This document shows positions 17,901 to 26,881 of a stretch of DNA of 34,204 nt, piece by piece. The notes under the pieces were generated by a model. It saw only the letters and a list, made by a program, of their open reading frames with translations. It had not been told where the DNA came from and made no database searches. The first letter of the stretch is position 1. Each line of letters opens with the position of its first letter. Origin of the DNA: Betaproteobacteria bacterium (GTDB taxonomy: Bacteria > Pseudomonadota > Gammaproteobacteria > Burkholderiales > Thiobacillaceae). The position numbers and the translations under genes are program-made. The stretch covers positions 1-34,204 of the forward strand of contig VGVT01000024.1 of NCBI GenBank assembly GCA_016873935.1. The letters run 5' to 3'.

Positions 17901-19388
17901 CTTTGCCTCCTTCCACCGCCTCGCCGCCGTCCTCTTCCTAGGCTTCGCCTCCGGCCTGCCGCTGGCGCTGACCGGCCAGGCCATGCAGGCCTGGCTGACG
18001 GTGGACGGGGTGGACATCGCCACCATCGGTTTTCTCGGCCTGGTGGGGGTGCCCTATACCTTCAAGTTCCTCTGGGCGCCGCTCATGGACCGCTTCGAGC
18101 CGCCCTTCCTGGGGCGACGGCGGGGCTGGCTGGTGCTTACGCAACTGGCCCTGGCCGGCATGCTGTGGTGGATGTCCGGCCTGACGCCGGCGGCGCAGCC
18201 GCTGCTGTTCGCGGCGGCGGCGGTGGGGGTGGCCTTCCTCTCGGCCTCGCAGGACGTGGTCATCGACGCCTACCGCACCGATGTGCTGGAGGCGCGCGAG
18301 CGCGGGCTGGGCGCGTCCATGTCGGTGTTCGGCTACCGCCTTGCCATGATCCTTTCGGGTGGCATCGCCCTGATCTGGGCGGAACAGTGGGGCAGTTGGG
18401 GCGCGGTGTACCGGGTCATGGCGGGCATCCTGCTGGCGGCGGCGGTGGTGTCGCTGCTCACCCTGCCGCGCGTGGCCGGCGCCTCGAAACCCCTGGCCAG
18501 CGATCCGGTGCGCGAACTGCTGGGCTTCCTCGCCATGCTGGCGGGCGTGCTGGCGGGCGCTTTCCTGTCGCGCTGGCTGCTCATCGGCCTGGGTCTCGAT
18601 CCGCACGACGCCAACAAGTGGGTGCAACTCCTGTTCGTGCTGGCCGGCATCGCCATGGCCCTGCCCCTGGGCGCCTGGGCCGCACGCCGGGCCGGCTTCG
18701 AGACCCTGAACCGCTCCCTGGAAAGCTTTTTCAACCAGCCCGGCGCTTGGGCCTTCTTGCTGCTCATCGTGCTGTACAAGCTGGGCGACGCCTTCGCCGG
18801 CACCCTTACCACGCCCTTCCTGATCAAGGGCATGGCCTTCACCCAGGCGGAGGTGGGCATCGTCAACAAGATCATCGGCATCTGGCTCACCATCTTCGGC
18901 GCGGTCCTCGCCGGTGCCCTGATGCTGCGCCTCTCCCTGTTCCAGTCCCTGCTCGCCTTCGGCGTGCTGCAACTGTTGTCCAATTTCGGCTTTTATGCGC
19001 TGGCGGTGCTGGGCAAAGGCGCCTGGGGCAGCTTCGCGCTGCCGCCCTTCGATCTGGGCTTCGTCGCCCTCGACCACGAAAGCCACATCGATACCCTGCT
19101 GATGGCGGCCATCGCCTTCGAGAACGTCACCAGCGGCATGGGCACGGCGGCCTTTGTCGCCCTGCTTATGGGCTTGTGCAACCATCGCTACACCGCCACC
19201 CACTATGCCCTGCTCTCGGCCCTGGCGGCGGTGGGCCGCATCTACGTCAGCCCCGTCTCCGGCGTGCTGGCCGAATCCACGGGCTGGCCGGCCTTCTTCC
19301 TGTTCTCGGTGGCAGCGGCCGTGCCCGGTCTCTACATGGTCTGGCGCATGCGCGCCAGCATCCACGCCCTCACCGCCAAGGAGGCGAC

Positions 19389-19392
<4 letters not shown>
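17890..19392 (+). CDS. ampG: AmpG-like muropeptide permease (MFS)
   Basis: A 500-residue polytopic protein, about 12-14 helices. AmpG imports GlcNAc-anhydroMurNAc peptides released by lytic transglycosylases for wall recycling. LFLGFASGLPLALTGQAMQAWL, GLVGVPYTFKFLWAPLMDRF and SASQDVVIDAYRTDVL are AmpG/PAT family marks, and an internal loop near 260 separates two halves. It overlaps xth by 11 bases and the next gene by 4 (ATGA), pointing to one transcript. Its role complements RlpA and the other wall enzymes upstream in the window. Confidence 0.92.
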
Positions 19393-20372
<980 letters not shown>

Positions 20373-20396
20373 GCGCCCGCGCGGTCTCTCCCCGTC

Positions 20397-21077
20397 ATGC
20401 TTTACCTTCTCGCCCTGGTCGTCTTTCTCGTCCTGATGGTGCTGCCCGGCTGGTGGGCCAACGCCGTGCTGCGCCGGCATGCGGGAGAACGCGCCGAGTT
20501 CACCCACACCGGCGCCAGTCTGGCGCGGCGACTGCTGGGCGAACAGGGTTTGACCGAAGTCCGCGTGGAAATCACCGAGCAGGGCGATCATTACGATCCG
20601 TCCAGCCGCACCGTGCGCCTGTCCGCGGCCAACTACCAGGGCCGCTCGCTCACCGCCCTGACCGTCGCCGCGCACGAGGTGGGCCACGCCCTGCAGCATC
20701 AGGCCGGCTACCAGCCGCTGACCTGGCGCACGCGCCTGGTGCGGGTGGCGCAGGGCGCGGAAAAACTGGGGGCGGTCTTGATGCTGATCACGCCGGTGTT
20801 CATGCTGCTCGCGCGCCGGCCTGGCGGCGGCCTGGTCACCGCACTCATCGGTGCCGCCGGTTTCCTGTCCGCCGCGCTGGTGCACCTGGTCACCCTGCCG
20901 GTGGAGTTCGACGCCAGTTTCCGCCGTGCCCTGCCACTGCTGAAGCTGGACGTGCTGGAACCCCGCGACCTGCCCGCAGCGCGCCGCATCCTCACCGCCT
21001 GCGCCCTGACCTACGTGGCCGCGTCGCTGTCGGCCATGCTCAACCTGTGGCGCTGGCTGGCGATCCTGCGGCGTTGA
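20397..21077 (+). CDS. Membrane zinc metallopeptidase, YugP/Zn_peptidase_2 family
   Basis: A 226-residue protein. An N-terminal helix (LYLLALVVFLVLMVLPGWWANAV begins it) is followed by a soluble segment with DHYDPSSRTVRLSAANYQGRSL, typical of the YugP family, and the zinc motif AAHEVGHALQHQ. Two further hydrophobic helices (AVLMLITPVFMLLARR and LIGAAGFLSAALVHLVTL) and LPVEFDASFRRALPLL follow. The substrate is unknown. It starts 24 bases after the reductase gene and ends the plus-strand run begun by xth. Confidence 0.9.
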   Translation: MLYLLALVVFLVLMVLPGWWANAVLRRHAGERAEFTHTGASLARRLLGEQGLTEVRVEITEQGDHYDPSSRTVRLSAANYQGRSLTALTVAAHEVGHALQHQAGYQPLTWRTRLVRVAQGAEKLGAVLMLITPVFMLLARRPGGGLVTALIGAAGFLSAALVHLVTLPVEFDASFRRALPLLKLDVLEPRDLPAARRILTACALTYVAASLSAMLNLWRWLAILRR

Positions 21078-21087
21078 GCACGGCCCC

Positions 21088-21160
21088 CGATTCGAAGCAA
21101 TGCTCCGAATCGCCCCCCACGGGGGCCAAGAAACACTTGGGGCGGCCCTTCGTGTTTCTT
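21088..21160. terminator. Two tandem hairpins between convergent Zn-peptidase and thioredoxin-like genes
   Basis: The first is CGATTCG (21088-21094) with CGAATCG (21106-21112). The second is a perfect 9-bp stem, AAGAAACAC (21128-21136) with GTGTTTCTT (21152-21160). Between them lies CCCCCCACGGGGG. The second stem ends in TTCTT and begins with AAGAA, giving weak T-tracts in both directions. The position fits a bidirectional terminator. Confidence 0.6.
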
Positions 21161-21182
21161 GAGAGGCGAATGACCCGCCGCT

Positions 21183-21797
21183 TCAGCGGCCGCCGGCTTT
21201 TTTCGTGTTTTTCCGCGTCCAGTCGTCGATGAACACCCGCAGCTTCGATTCCCGTACCTGGCCCGGCACGAACATGACGATGTCGCCGGTGGGGTCGTAG
21301 AGGTAGGAGGTCGGGAAGAAATCCACCGGCCCCACCTGCCGGTAGGGGCTGGTGGTGTCGCGGCGCGAACCGCCGGCGACGATGATGAAATCAAGGCCAT
21401 GCTTTTTCGCGGTGGCGCGCACCATGTCGGCGTCCGGCCCATAGTCCAGGCCTACACCAATCACCACGAAATCGTCGCGCTTGTGCATCTTGTTGAGCGT
21501 GGGCACCTCCGCCCAGCAGAGGGGACACCAGGGCGCCCAGAAATTCACCAGCACCCACTTTCCGCGCATGTCCTCCAGTCGAACCTGCTTGCCGTCGATG
21601 TCGTTGAACTCGAACTGGATCGCCTTGCTCGCCCATACCGGTGCGGCGGCGCACACAAGCAGCATCAACAAGCCCGCGCGCAGCCACGCGAAGAAGTCTC
21701 CGCGAAGTCGGACATGTCTTGATGTTTCTACACACTCCCGGTAATGGCTTGTGAAGGGATGCCGGGAAACACCCGGATTCGCGGGGTCATTGAACAT
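21183..21797 (-). CDS. TlpA/ResA-like periplasmic thioredoxin
   Basis: A 204-residue protein from ATG 21797 (MFNDPANPG). A hydrophobic signal or anchor (LRAGLLMLLVCAAAPVWA) lies 35-55 residues in, later than usual; no ATG, GTG or TTG was seen between it and 21797, so the N-terminus is uncertain. The thioredoxin fold has VLVNFWAPWCPLCWAEVPTL with the active site CPLC and the cis-Pro region VDFFPTSYLYDPTG. Such proteins reduce apocytochrome c or other periplasmic thiols. It is last in the block with the hydrogenase-cytochrome fusion and the CcdA-like transporter, a natural electron donor. Confidence 0.85.
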   Translation of the reverse strand: MFNDPANPGVSRHPFTSHYRECVETSRHVRLRGDFFAWLRAGLLMLLVCAAAPVWASKAIQFEFNDIDGKQVRLEDMRGKWVLVNFWAPWCPLCWAEVPTLNKMHKRDDFVVIGVGLDYGPDADMVRATAKKHGLDFIIVAGGSRRDTTSPYRQVGPVDFFPTSYLYDPTGDIVMFVPGQVRESKLRVFIDDWTRKNTKKAGGR

Positions 21798-22007
21798 GCG
21801 CGCAACTCTTTTGGAATGTCGTGGCCAGACCAACAAGGACTCACCCGACATCCTCTTGGTTTCCTGTAAGACCTTGCAACCTGCTTCAAGTCTAGCCCAA
21901 ACCGGGGTTGCCGCCCGCATGGATCGCGTTACCTTCGGCAGAGCGATATGCCGCATCCGGCTCCTCCAGGCTCCGTCCGGCGTGCATTCGGCCCAGGCGG
22001 TGGCGCT

Positions 22008-22289
22008 TTACCAACCCCGCCCGCCGCGATGGCGGTGGCCCAGGGCGTCCAGCAATTCAGCCTCATCGATGCGGCCGTCCTGGTCGGCATCCAGTGTGGC
22101 GAAAGGCAGCAGCGCCGCCTTGCAGCGTTCTCCCCGGCGCTCGGCGCAATGCGCGCGCAGGGCCTCGTACTCGGCGCGGCTCAGCGTGCCGTCGCGATCC
22201 AGATCGTGCACCGAGAATACGTTTGGGGAGGCGGCACCGGCCAGGCCGGTGACGGCGACCAGACCGACCCACGCAAGCAAAGGCTTCAT
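22008..22289 (-). CDS. Secreted EF-hand calcium-binding protein
   Basis: A 93-residue protein. The signal peptide MKPLLAWVGLVAVTGLAGA is followed by two EF-hand loops, DLDRDGTLSRAE near 32-43 and DADQDGRIDEAE near 69-80, with the Asp-x-Asp-x-Asp-Gly spacing and terminal Glu needed for Ca2+. A Cys pair (AHCAERRGERCKA) lies between them. The C-terminus is His/Arg/Gly-rich. The ATG overlaps the hydrogenase-cytochrome stop (ATGA), so the two are translationally coupled and may work together in the periplasm. Confidence 0.87.
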   Translation of the reverse strand: MKPLLAWVGLVAVTGLAGAASPNVFSVHDLDRDGTLSRAEYEALRAHCAERRGERCKAALLPFATLDADQDGRIDEAELLDALGHRHRGGRGW

Positions 22290-23437
22290 CGCTTCTCCTT
22301 CAGATAATCCACCAGGGCGCGCAGGTCGTCCTCCTCCAGGGGGAAGCGGTGCGCGCGGATGCGGTCGGAACGCAGCAGTTCCGGCACCTGCTCGGGGAGG
22401 GCGCGCAGTTGTGCGGGATCGGCGTCGTGGCAATAGACGCACTGGCTGTCGTAGACCCGTGCGCCACGCTCGACGGTGGTGGCCTTCTTGTCGGCGACAG
22501 GCAAGGCCGCGGGCGCCAGGGCCTGGTAGAAGCCGCCCCGGTCCCAGAACCCCGGCTCGGCGCAGCCCAGGCAGGGGTGGCCGGATTCGACCGGATTGCC
22601 GACACCGTTCCAGCGCACGCTGGAACAGGCGTTGCGCGTCAGCGGCCCCTTGCAGCCCAGTTCCAGCAGACACCAGCCGGTGCGCGCGCCGTCATCGTCA
22701 AAGGTTTTCGCGAAACGTCCCGCCTCGAAATGGCCCCGGCGCGAACACCGCTCGTGCACGGTCTCTCCGTAGAAGGCCAGCGGCCGGCCGTTGTCGTCCA
22801 GGGGTGGGAAGCCGCCAAAGACGACACGATGCGCCAGGGCCGCGCTCATCACTTCCGGAATGGGCGGACAGCCGGGCAGGTTCACCAGCGGCCGGCGCGG
22901 TACCAGGCCCCGCTCCATCATTTCGCCCACACCCAGTGCGCCGGTGGGGTTCGGCGCGGCGGCGGGCAGGCCGCCGAATGCGGCGCAGGTGCCCACCGCC
23001 AGTACCGCTTGCGCGGCTTCCACGCAGCGCCGCAGCAAGCTCAGGTTGTCCTCGCCGGCAATGGTGGAACAGGCGCCCGCCAGGGCGGTGGGCACGGAAC
23101 CGTCCACCACCAGCAGCAATTCGCCGGCATGCGCCCGCAGCGTCGCCTCCCGCGCCGCCTCCGCCGCCTCGCCGGAGGCGGCTTGCAGGGTGTGGTGATA
23201 GTCCAGCGACAGCCACTCGAACAACAGGCTTTCCATGGAGGGCGCCGCCGAACGGGTGAGGGATTCGGTGCAGCCGGTGCATGCCTGGAAGGACAGCCAG
23301 ATCACCGGCAGGCGCCGTCCCGCGCGCAGCCCCTCCGCCAGCAGGCGGGCCGCGCCCGGCGGCAGCGCCAGCAGCGAGGCGGTGACGGCGCAGAACTTGA
23401 GGAATCTCCGCCGACCGAGGCGGCTTGCGATGTCCAT
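22286..23437 (-). CDS. [NiFe]-hydrogenase small subunit fused to a C-terminal cytochrome c domain; no large subunit nearby
   Basis: A 383-residue protein; ATG 23437 is preceded by GGAG at 5 bases. A Tat signal (GRRRFLKF, residues 8-15) indicates export folded with cofactors. All cluster ligands of uptake-hydrogenase small subunits are present: proximal Cys53, Cys56 (ACTGCTES), Cys151 and Cys190 (NLPGCPP); distal His228, Cys231, Cys256 and Cys262; medial [3Fe-4S] Cys271, Cys289 and Cys292 with Pro282. Gly55 and Gly156 stand where O2-tolerant enzymes have extra cysteines, so the proximal cluster should be the standard 4Fe-4S type. In place of the usual membrane helix there is a c-haem motif CVYCH at 333-337 and a cytochrome c tail (FPLEEDDLRALVDYLKEK). 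No Met sits at the usual sixth-ligand site; a nearby His could serve. No large-subunit or maturation gene is in the window. Confidence 0.88.
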   Translation of the reverse strand: MDIASRLGRRRFLKFCAVTASLLALPPGAARLLAEGLRAGRRLPVIWLSFQACTGCTESLTRSAAPSMESLLFEWLSLDYHHTLQAASGEAAEAAREATLRAHAGELLLVVDGSVPTALAGACSTIAGEDNLSLLRRCVEAAQAVLAVGTCAAFGGLPAAAPNPTGALGVGEMMERGLVPRRPLVNLPGCPPIPEVMSAALAHRVVFGGFPPLDDNGRPLAFYGETVHERCSRRGHFEAGRFAKTFDDDGARTGWCLLELGCKGPLTRNACSSVRWNGVGNPVESGHPCLGCAEPGFWDRGGFYQALAPAALPVADKKATTVERGARVYDSQCVYCHDADPAQLRALPEQVPELLRSDRIRAHRFPLEEDDLRALVDYLKEKR

Positions 23438-23453
23438 CTTCACTCCGGCAAAC

Positions 23454-23473
23454 GGCCGGCCTGTCGGCCGGCC
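23454..23473. repeat. Perfect intercistronic hairpin before the hydrogenase-cytochrome gene
   Basis: GGCCGGCC, a TGTC loop and GGCCGGCC form an 8-bp all-GC stem between the stop of the small secreted protein and the hydrogenase-cytochrome start. It is far enough upstream not to cover the ribosome site. It could reduce read-through or stabilise the upstream mRNA. No T-run follows. Confidence 0.55.
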
Positions 23474-23480
23474 ATGCGGC

Positions 23481-23801
23481 TCACTTCACGAAGCCGCGCG
23501 CCCGCATCTGCTCGCAGGCATCGCGGCGTGGTTCGTTGAGGACGACACCCTGTTCCTTGGCGCGGGCCTGCAGGGTGGCACGATGTTCGGCGCGCAAGGC
23601 CTTGCATTCATCATAGGTCTTCGCGGCCCACATCCGGTTCTGGAATTCGCTGCGTTCGGCGGGGGTCATCAGGGTCCAGCCGGGGGTGTTGTCCTGCTGG
23701 AAGCGATAACGGCCGGGCGCGGCCTCGGCGGCGATCGCTCCGCCCAGCGCCGTCGCCACGGCGACGCTGGCGAGGAGGAATCTGTATGGCAGCTTGCTCA
23801 T
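23481..23801 (-). CDS. Small secreted two-cysteine protein, unknown function
   Basis: 106 residues from ATG 23801, chosen because AAGGAG lies 6 bases upstream. A signal peptide (LPYRFLLASVAVATALGGAI, cleavage near AEA) precedes an acidic/basic helical domain with MTPAERSEFQNRMWAAKTYDECKAL, RAEHRATLQARAKEQGVVL and RRDACEQMRARGF (each a separate segment). The pattern TxxECxxxRxEH...RAxExG...Cxxm is one I associate with small periplasmic proteins of betaproteobacteria, but I know of no assigned function. The two Cys may form a disulfide and so be a substrate of the adjacent thiol-redox proteins. Confidence 0.75.
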   Translation of the reverse strand: MSKLPYRFLLASVAVATALGGAIAAEAAPGRYRFQQDNTPGWTLMTPAERSEFQNRMWAAKTYDECKALRAEHRATLQARAKEQGVVLNEPRRDACEQMRARGFVK

Positions 23802-23945
23802 GCTCATCTCCTTGAAGGTTGGTGAAGGGGAGAAAGCGTCTCGCGGACTCTTGTCTCCTGATTCCATTCAAGGCCATGCGGGGAGTACGAACGTATCAAT
23901 GTGTGAGCAATTGTTACCGGGGCGTTGCGCGGCGAGGCGGCGGCC

Positions 23946-25199
23946 TCAGGCCTGAGGTTCGCGCGTCAGCCGCGCCGCCAGCCAGGTCAGGCCGACCGCC
24001 ACCGCCATCAGGGCGAAGGCGATGCCCACGCGGCTGACGAGTTGGGGGGCGAACAGCAACAGGCCGCCCAGGCCCAGCATCATCAGGCCCGACATCAGCT
24101 TCAGCAGTCGCCCTTCCCGCTCGCTCAGCTTGCGCGCCCCCAGGGTGCGGACGAACAGCACGACGATCAGCGCCAGCGGCACCACGTAGATCAGGTTGTA
24201 GGCGGCGAGATAGCCGTAGCGCGCGGCGACCGGCAGATCCGCCAGGGTCAGCAGCCGCGTGTAGACCATGGGGAAGCCGGCGGTGCACAGCAGTTCGTAG
24301 AAATTCGCGGCGATGGCCAGGAACAGGGTGGCGCCCAACATGGCCGGCAGGTTCTCGGCGTTGAGGATGGCGCGGGCGCGGCGGAACAGATCCGGCTTGC
24401 GCGAGGCGGGGATCGACAGGGTGAGGCCCCGCTCGAACAGGAAGAAGTCCTTCACGTTCACCACGCCGACGAACACCGCCAGGGCGCCGGCGGCCAGGGT
24501 CACCCAGGCGAGGTGGCCGAAGAGCTGGAAGACGTTGAGCCAGGCCGCCATGAAGGCGAAGTACATGAGCCCGGAAACCAGCACGAAGACGCCGCCGATG
24601 ATCAGCATGCGGGCGCGGCTTTTCTGGTGGGCCATCATCGACAGCAGGAAAAGCAGGACGAAGAAGGCGCAGGGATTGAAGGCGTCCAGCCCGGCCAGGA
24701 TCAGGGTGAGGGCCGGCAGCGACAGGCGGTTCGGGTCGAGTTCGCCCAGCAGGGGCAGGCGCAGGCTCTGTGGCGCCCGCGCCGGCGGCGTCACCGCCGC
24801 GCCGGCGGCCACCCGCGCGTGGCAGGCATCGAGCCGCTGGCGCAGGTAGGCGCCGGTGCTGGCGTCACTGTCCCAGCCCACCACCATCTCGCCGCAGAAC
24901 AGGAAGGCCGGCACCGATGCCGCCTCACCCCCAACCTGCGCGGCGAGAGCCCGATACAGGCGGACGTGGTCCGCGTGCCGCGTCAGTTCGAGGTCGTGCA
25001 GGCGCAGCCAGGGCCGCCCGCGCGGCAGGGCCTCGACGTGGGGATGCGCCTCGGTGCAGTGCGGGCAGGTCAGCGCCCAGAAGAAATAGAGTTGCACCTC
25101 CGCCCCGCCGCTCGGCCCGGCACGCACCCACACGTCCTCGGCGCGGCCGGCCAGGGCACACAGGGCCAGTACCAGGAAAAGCAGAACGCGCGGGAACAT
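23946..25199 (-). CDS. CcdA/DsbD-like membrane thiol transporter with N-terminal thioredoxin domain
   Basis: A 417-residue protein. After a signal peptide (PRVLLFLVLALCALAGRA), a thioredoxin-fold domain with FFWALTCPHCTEAHPHVEAL (Cys45, Cys48) runs to about 150. Six to eight membrane helices of the CcdA/DsbD type follow, with the intramembrane Cys pair in LDAFNPCAFFVLLF and FYELLCTAGFP. This class carries reducing equivalents from cytoplasmic thioredoxin to periplasmic thiols. Domain order is unusual: DsbD has its thioredoxin domain after the membrane part. It is the first gene of the leftward block with the hydrogenase-cytochrome fusion and may serve cytochrome c maturation. Confidence 0.85.
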   Translation of the reverse strand: MFPRVLLFLVLALCALAGRAEDVWVRAGPSGGAEVQLYFFWALTCPHCTEAHPHVEALPRGRPWLRLHDLELTRHADHVRLYRALAAQVGGEAASVPAFLFCGEMVVGWDSDASTGAYLRQRLDACHARVAAGAAVTPPARAPQSLRLPLLGELDPNRLSLPALTLILAGLDAFNPCAFFVLLFLLSMMAHQKSRARMLIIGGVFVLVSGLMYFAFMAAWLNVFQLFGHLAWVTLAAGALAVFVGVVNVKDFFLFERGLTLSIPASRKPDLFRRARAILNAENLPAMLGATLFLAIAANFYELLCTAGFPMVYTRLLTLADLPVAARYGYLAAYNLIYVVPLALIVVLFVRTLGARKLSEREGRLLKLMSGLMMLGLGGLLLFAPQLVSRVGIAFALMAVAVGLTWLAARLTREPQA

Positions 25200-25396
25200 G
25201 GAAGATGGACGCTGCGGAAAGAGTCTTGGATTGCCTCACACCCTTCCAAGATATATCGGCCTGGCGCGCGCGCCACCTTCGACATCGTGCGCGTTCGCCG
25301 GCAGGCCGGACTGCCGGATAATCCGGGCATGTGCCCGCGCCGCGCCATGCCCCCCGCTTTCCCCCGCTTGCGGCCCTCCGGCCGGCGGGAGCGCGC

Positions 25397-26272
25397 GTGA
25401 ACGCGCCCCTCTGGCACCACTTCGCCGTCTCCGGCGTGGAGACCTGGCTCTGGCTGCCGCCCCTGGCGGGTCTGGTCATCACCTTCTGCACCAGCATGGT
25501 GGGCATTTCCGGCGCCTTCCTGTTGCTGCCCTTCCAGCTCGCCGTGCTCGGCTTCGCCAGCCCGGCCGCCTCCGCCACCAATCTGGTCTTCAATCTGGTG
25601 GCGATTCCCGGCGGGCTCTGGCGCTACGCCCGCGAGGGCCGGCTGTTCTGGCCGCTGGCCCTGGTGGTCAGCGCCGGCGGCGCGCCCGGCACCTTCGCCG
25701 GCGCCTGGCTGCGCACGCACTGGCTGGCCGACCGGGCCAGCTTCGAGCCCTTCGTCGCCGCCGTCCTCGCCTATCTCGCCTGGCGCCTGCTCGCCGACCG
25801 CCACCGCGGCGGCGCGGCGCCGGTGGCCGGGGTGCGCCTGCTGGCATGGAACAGGAGCGAAATCCACTTCGCTTATGGCGATCACCAGCATCGATTCGGA
25901 CTGCCGTCCATGCTGGCCTTCTCCTTCCTGGTCGGCGTGGTCGGCACCGCCTATGGCATCGGCGGCGGCTCCTTCATCGTGCCGCTCTGCCTGGCGTGGT
26001 ATCGCCTGCCCGTGCACGCCATCGCCGGCGCGACCCTGGCCGCCACCTTCCTCACCTCCGTCTTCGCGCTGGCGGCCTACACCTGGATGCCGGCGCCGGC
26101 GGATGTGGCGACGCGGCCGGACTGGGCGCTCGGCATCGCCTTCGGCATGGGCGGCATGGCCGGCGCCTATCTCGGCGCGCGCGCGCAGAAACACGTGCCG
26201 CAGGGTGTGCTACGGCTGTTCCTGGTCCTGCTGCTGTGCGGACTGGCGATTTACCTGGGTTGGCCGGGCTGA
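25397..26272 (+). CDS. TauE/SafE-family permease (DUF81)
   Basis: 291 residues from GTG 25397, chosen for the GGGAG six bases upstream; an ATG at 25331 is in frame but adds a Pro/Arg-rich unlikely start. About eight hydrophobic helices occur in two halves, with LAGLVITFCTSMVGISGAFLL and FLVGVVGTAYGIGGGSFIVP as the two family repeats (G-x-GGG-x-x-x-x-P). Members export sulfite, sulfoacetate or other organosulfur anions; the substrate here is unknown. It is a single plus-strand gene, divergent from the CcdA-like gene and convergent with the mini-thioredoxin. Confidence 0.88.
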   Translation: MNAPLWHHFAVSGVETWLWLPPLAGLVITFCTSMVGISGAFLLLPFQLAVLGFASPAASATNLVFNLVAIPGGLWRYAREGRLFWPLALVVSAGGAPGTFAGAWLRTHWLADRASFEPFVAAVLAYLAWRLLADRHRGGAAPVAGVRLLAWNRSEIHFAYGDHQHRFGLPSMLAFSFLVGVVGTAYGIGGGSFIVPLCLAWYRLPVHAIAGATLAATFLTSVFALAAYTWMPAPADVATRPDWALGIAFGMGGMAGAYLGARAQKHVPQGVLRLFLVLLLCGLAIYLGWPG

Positions 26273-26301
26273 ATCAATCCAGGGGGCACTGCGAGAAGGA
26301 A

Positions 26302-26532
26302 TCAGATCCAGCTCTCGATCTTCTTGCGGTCCGGCACGCCGCCGCTGTGCACCACCTTGCCGTCGACGACCACGCCGGGCGTGCTCATGACACCGTAACC
26401 GAGGATGGCGGCCAGGTCGGTGATCTTTTCAAGTTGGATGGCGACGCCCTTCGCGGCGGCGATTTCCGCGATGAGTTGGGCGGTCGTTTCGCAGTTGCGG
26501 CAGCCGGTGCCGAGCACCTGGATGGTTTTCAT
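26302..26532 (-). CDS. Mini-thioredoxin (redox-active disulfide protein family)
   Basis: A 76-residue single-domain protein. The start is MKTIQVLGTGCRNCETTAQL, with a CxxC active site at residues 11-14, and the cis-Pro strand YGVMSTPGVVVDGKVVHSGG is typical of the thioredoxin_3 type. Such proteins often accompany ArsP/DUF318 permeases, as here. It lies 10 bases after a small Cys-tailed gene and the permease, presumably in the same operon, and could reduce the metalloid or the partner proteins. Confidence 0.88.
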   Translation of the reverse strand: MKTIQVLGTGCRNCETTAQLIAEIAAAKGVAIQLEKITDLAAILGYGVMSTPGVVVDGKVVHSGGVPDRKKIESWI

Positions 26533-26542
26533 GCGCGTGTCC

Positions 26543-26881
26543 TCAGCAGCAGGATTGGCCGGATTTCGTCGGTGTGCAGCAGGCCCCGCCCTCCACCACG
26601 GCGATATTGGCGAAGGGATCGGCCTTGATCCTGGGCCTGGCCGGCTGGGAACCTTGCGCGTAGGCCTCGTCGAAAGTCGCGTCCAGGGCCTGGGCCGCCT
26701 CGTCGCGGATGTGGCGTGCGATCTCGATGACGGTGTCGATCTGTTCCTTCGCCACGCCGTATTCCTTCAGCTTGTCGACCTGGCACAGGCCCTGTTTGGG
26801 ATGGTTGGCGGCGATGTTGGCGGCCAGGGAAACCAGGGCGACGATGGACGGGTGCAGGGGGGTTGGGTTCGACTCGCTCAC
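26543..26881 (-). CDS. Small AhpD/carboxymuconolactone-like helical protein with Cys-Cys tail
   Basis: 112 residues from GTG 26881, overlapping the permease stop as GTGA. The core (about residues 8-65) reads IVALVSLAANIAANHPKQGL, then CQVDKLKEYGVAKEQIDTVI and EIARHIRDEAAQ, resembling the AhpD/CMD helical fold but with only one Cys where AhpD has CxxC, and no catalytic His in the usual place. A flexible linker leads to a C-terminal GGACCTPTKSGQSCC with four Cys in two vicinal pairs, suggestive of As(III) or another soft metal. Function is unassigned. Context with the permease and mini-thioredoxin suggests metalloid handling. Confidence 0.7.
   Translation of the reverse strand: MSESNPTPLHPSIVALVSLAANIAANHPKQGLCQVDKLKEYGVAKEQIDTVIEIARHIRDEAAQALDATFDEAYAQGSQPARPRIKADPFANIAVVEGGACCTPTKSGQSCC

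Noticed and set aside
17938-19365. 475-codon minus-strand frame antisense to ampG
   Set aside because: Low-complexity Gln/Gly/His/Arg composition and complete overlap with a clear permease gene.
21751-23259. 502-codon plus-strand frame opposite the hydrogenase-cytochrome and EF-hand genes
   Set aside because: It is Arg/Pro/Ser-rich with no motif, and the minus strand carries well-formed genes with ribosome sites and cofactor motifs.
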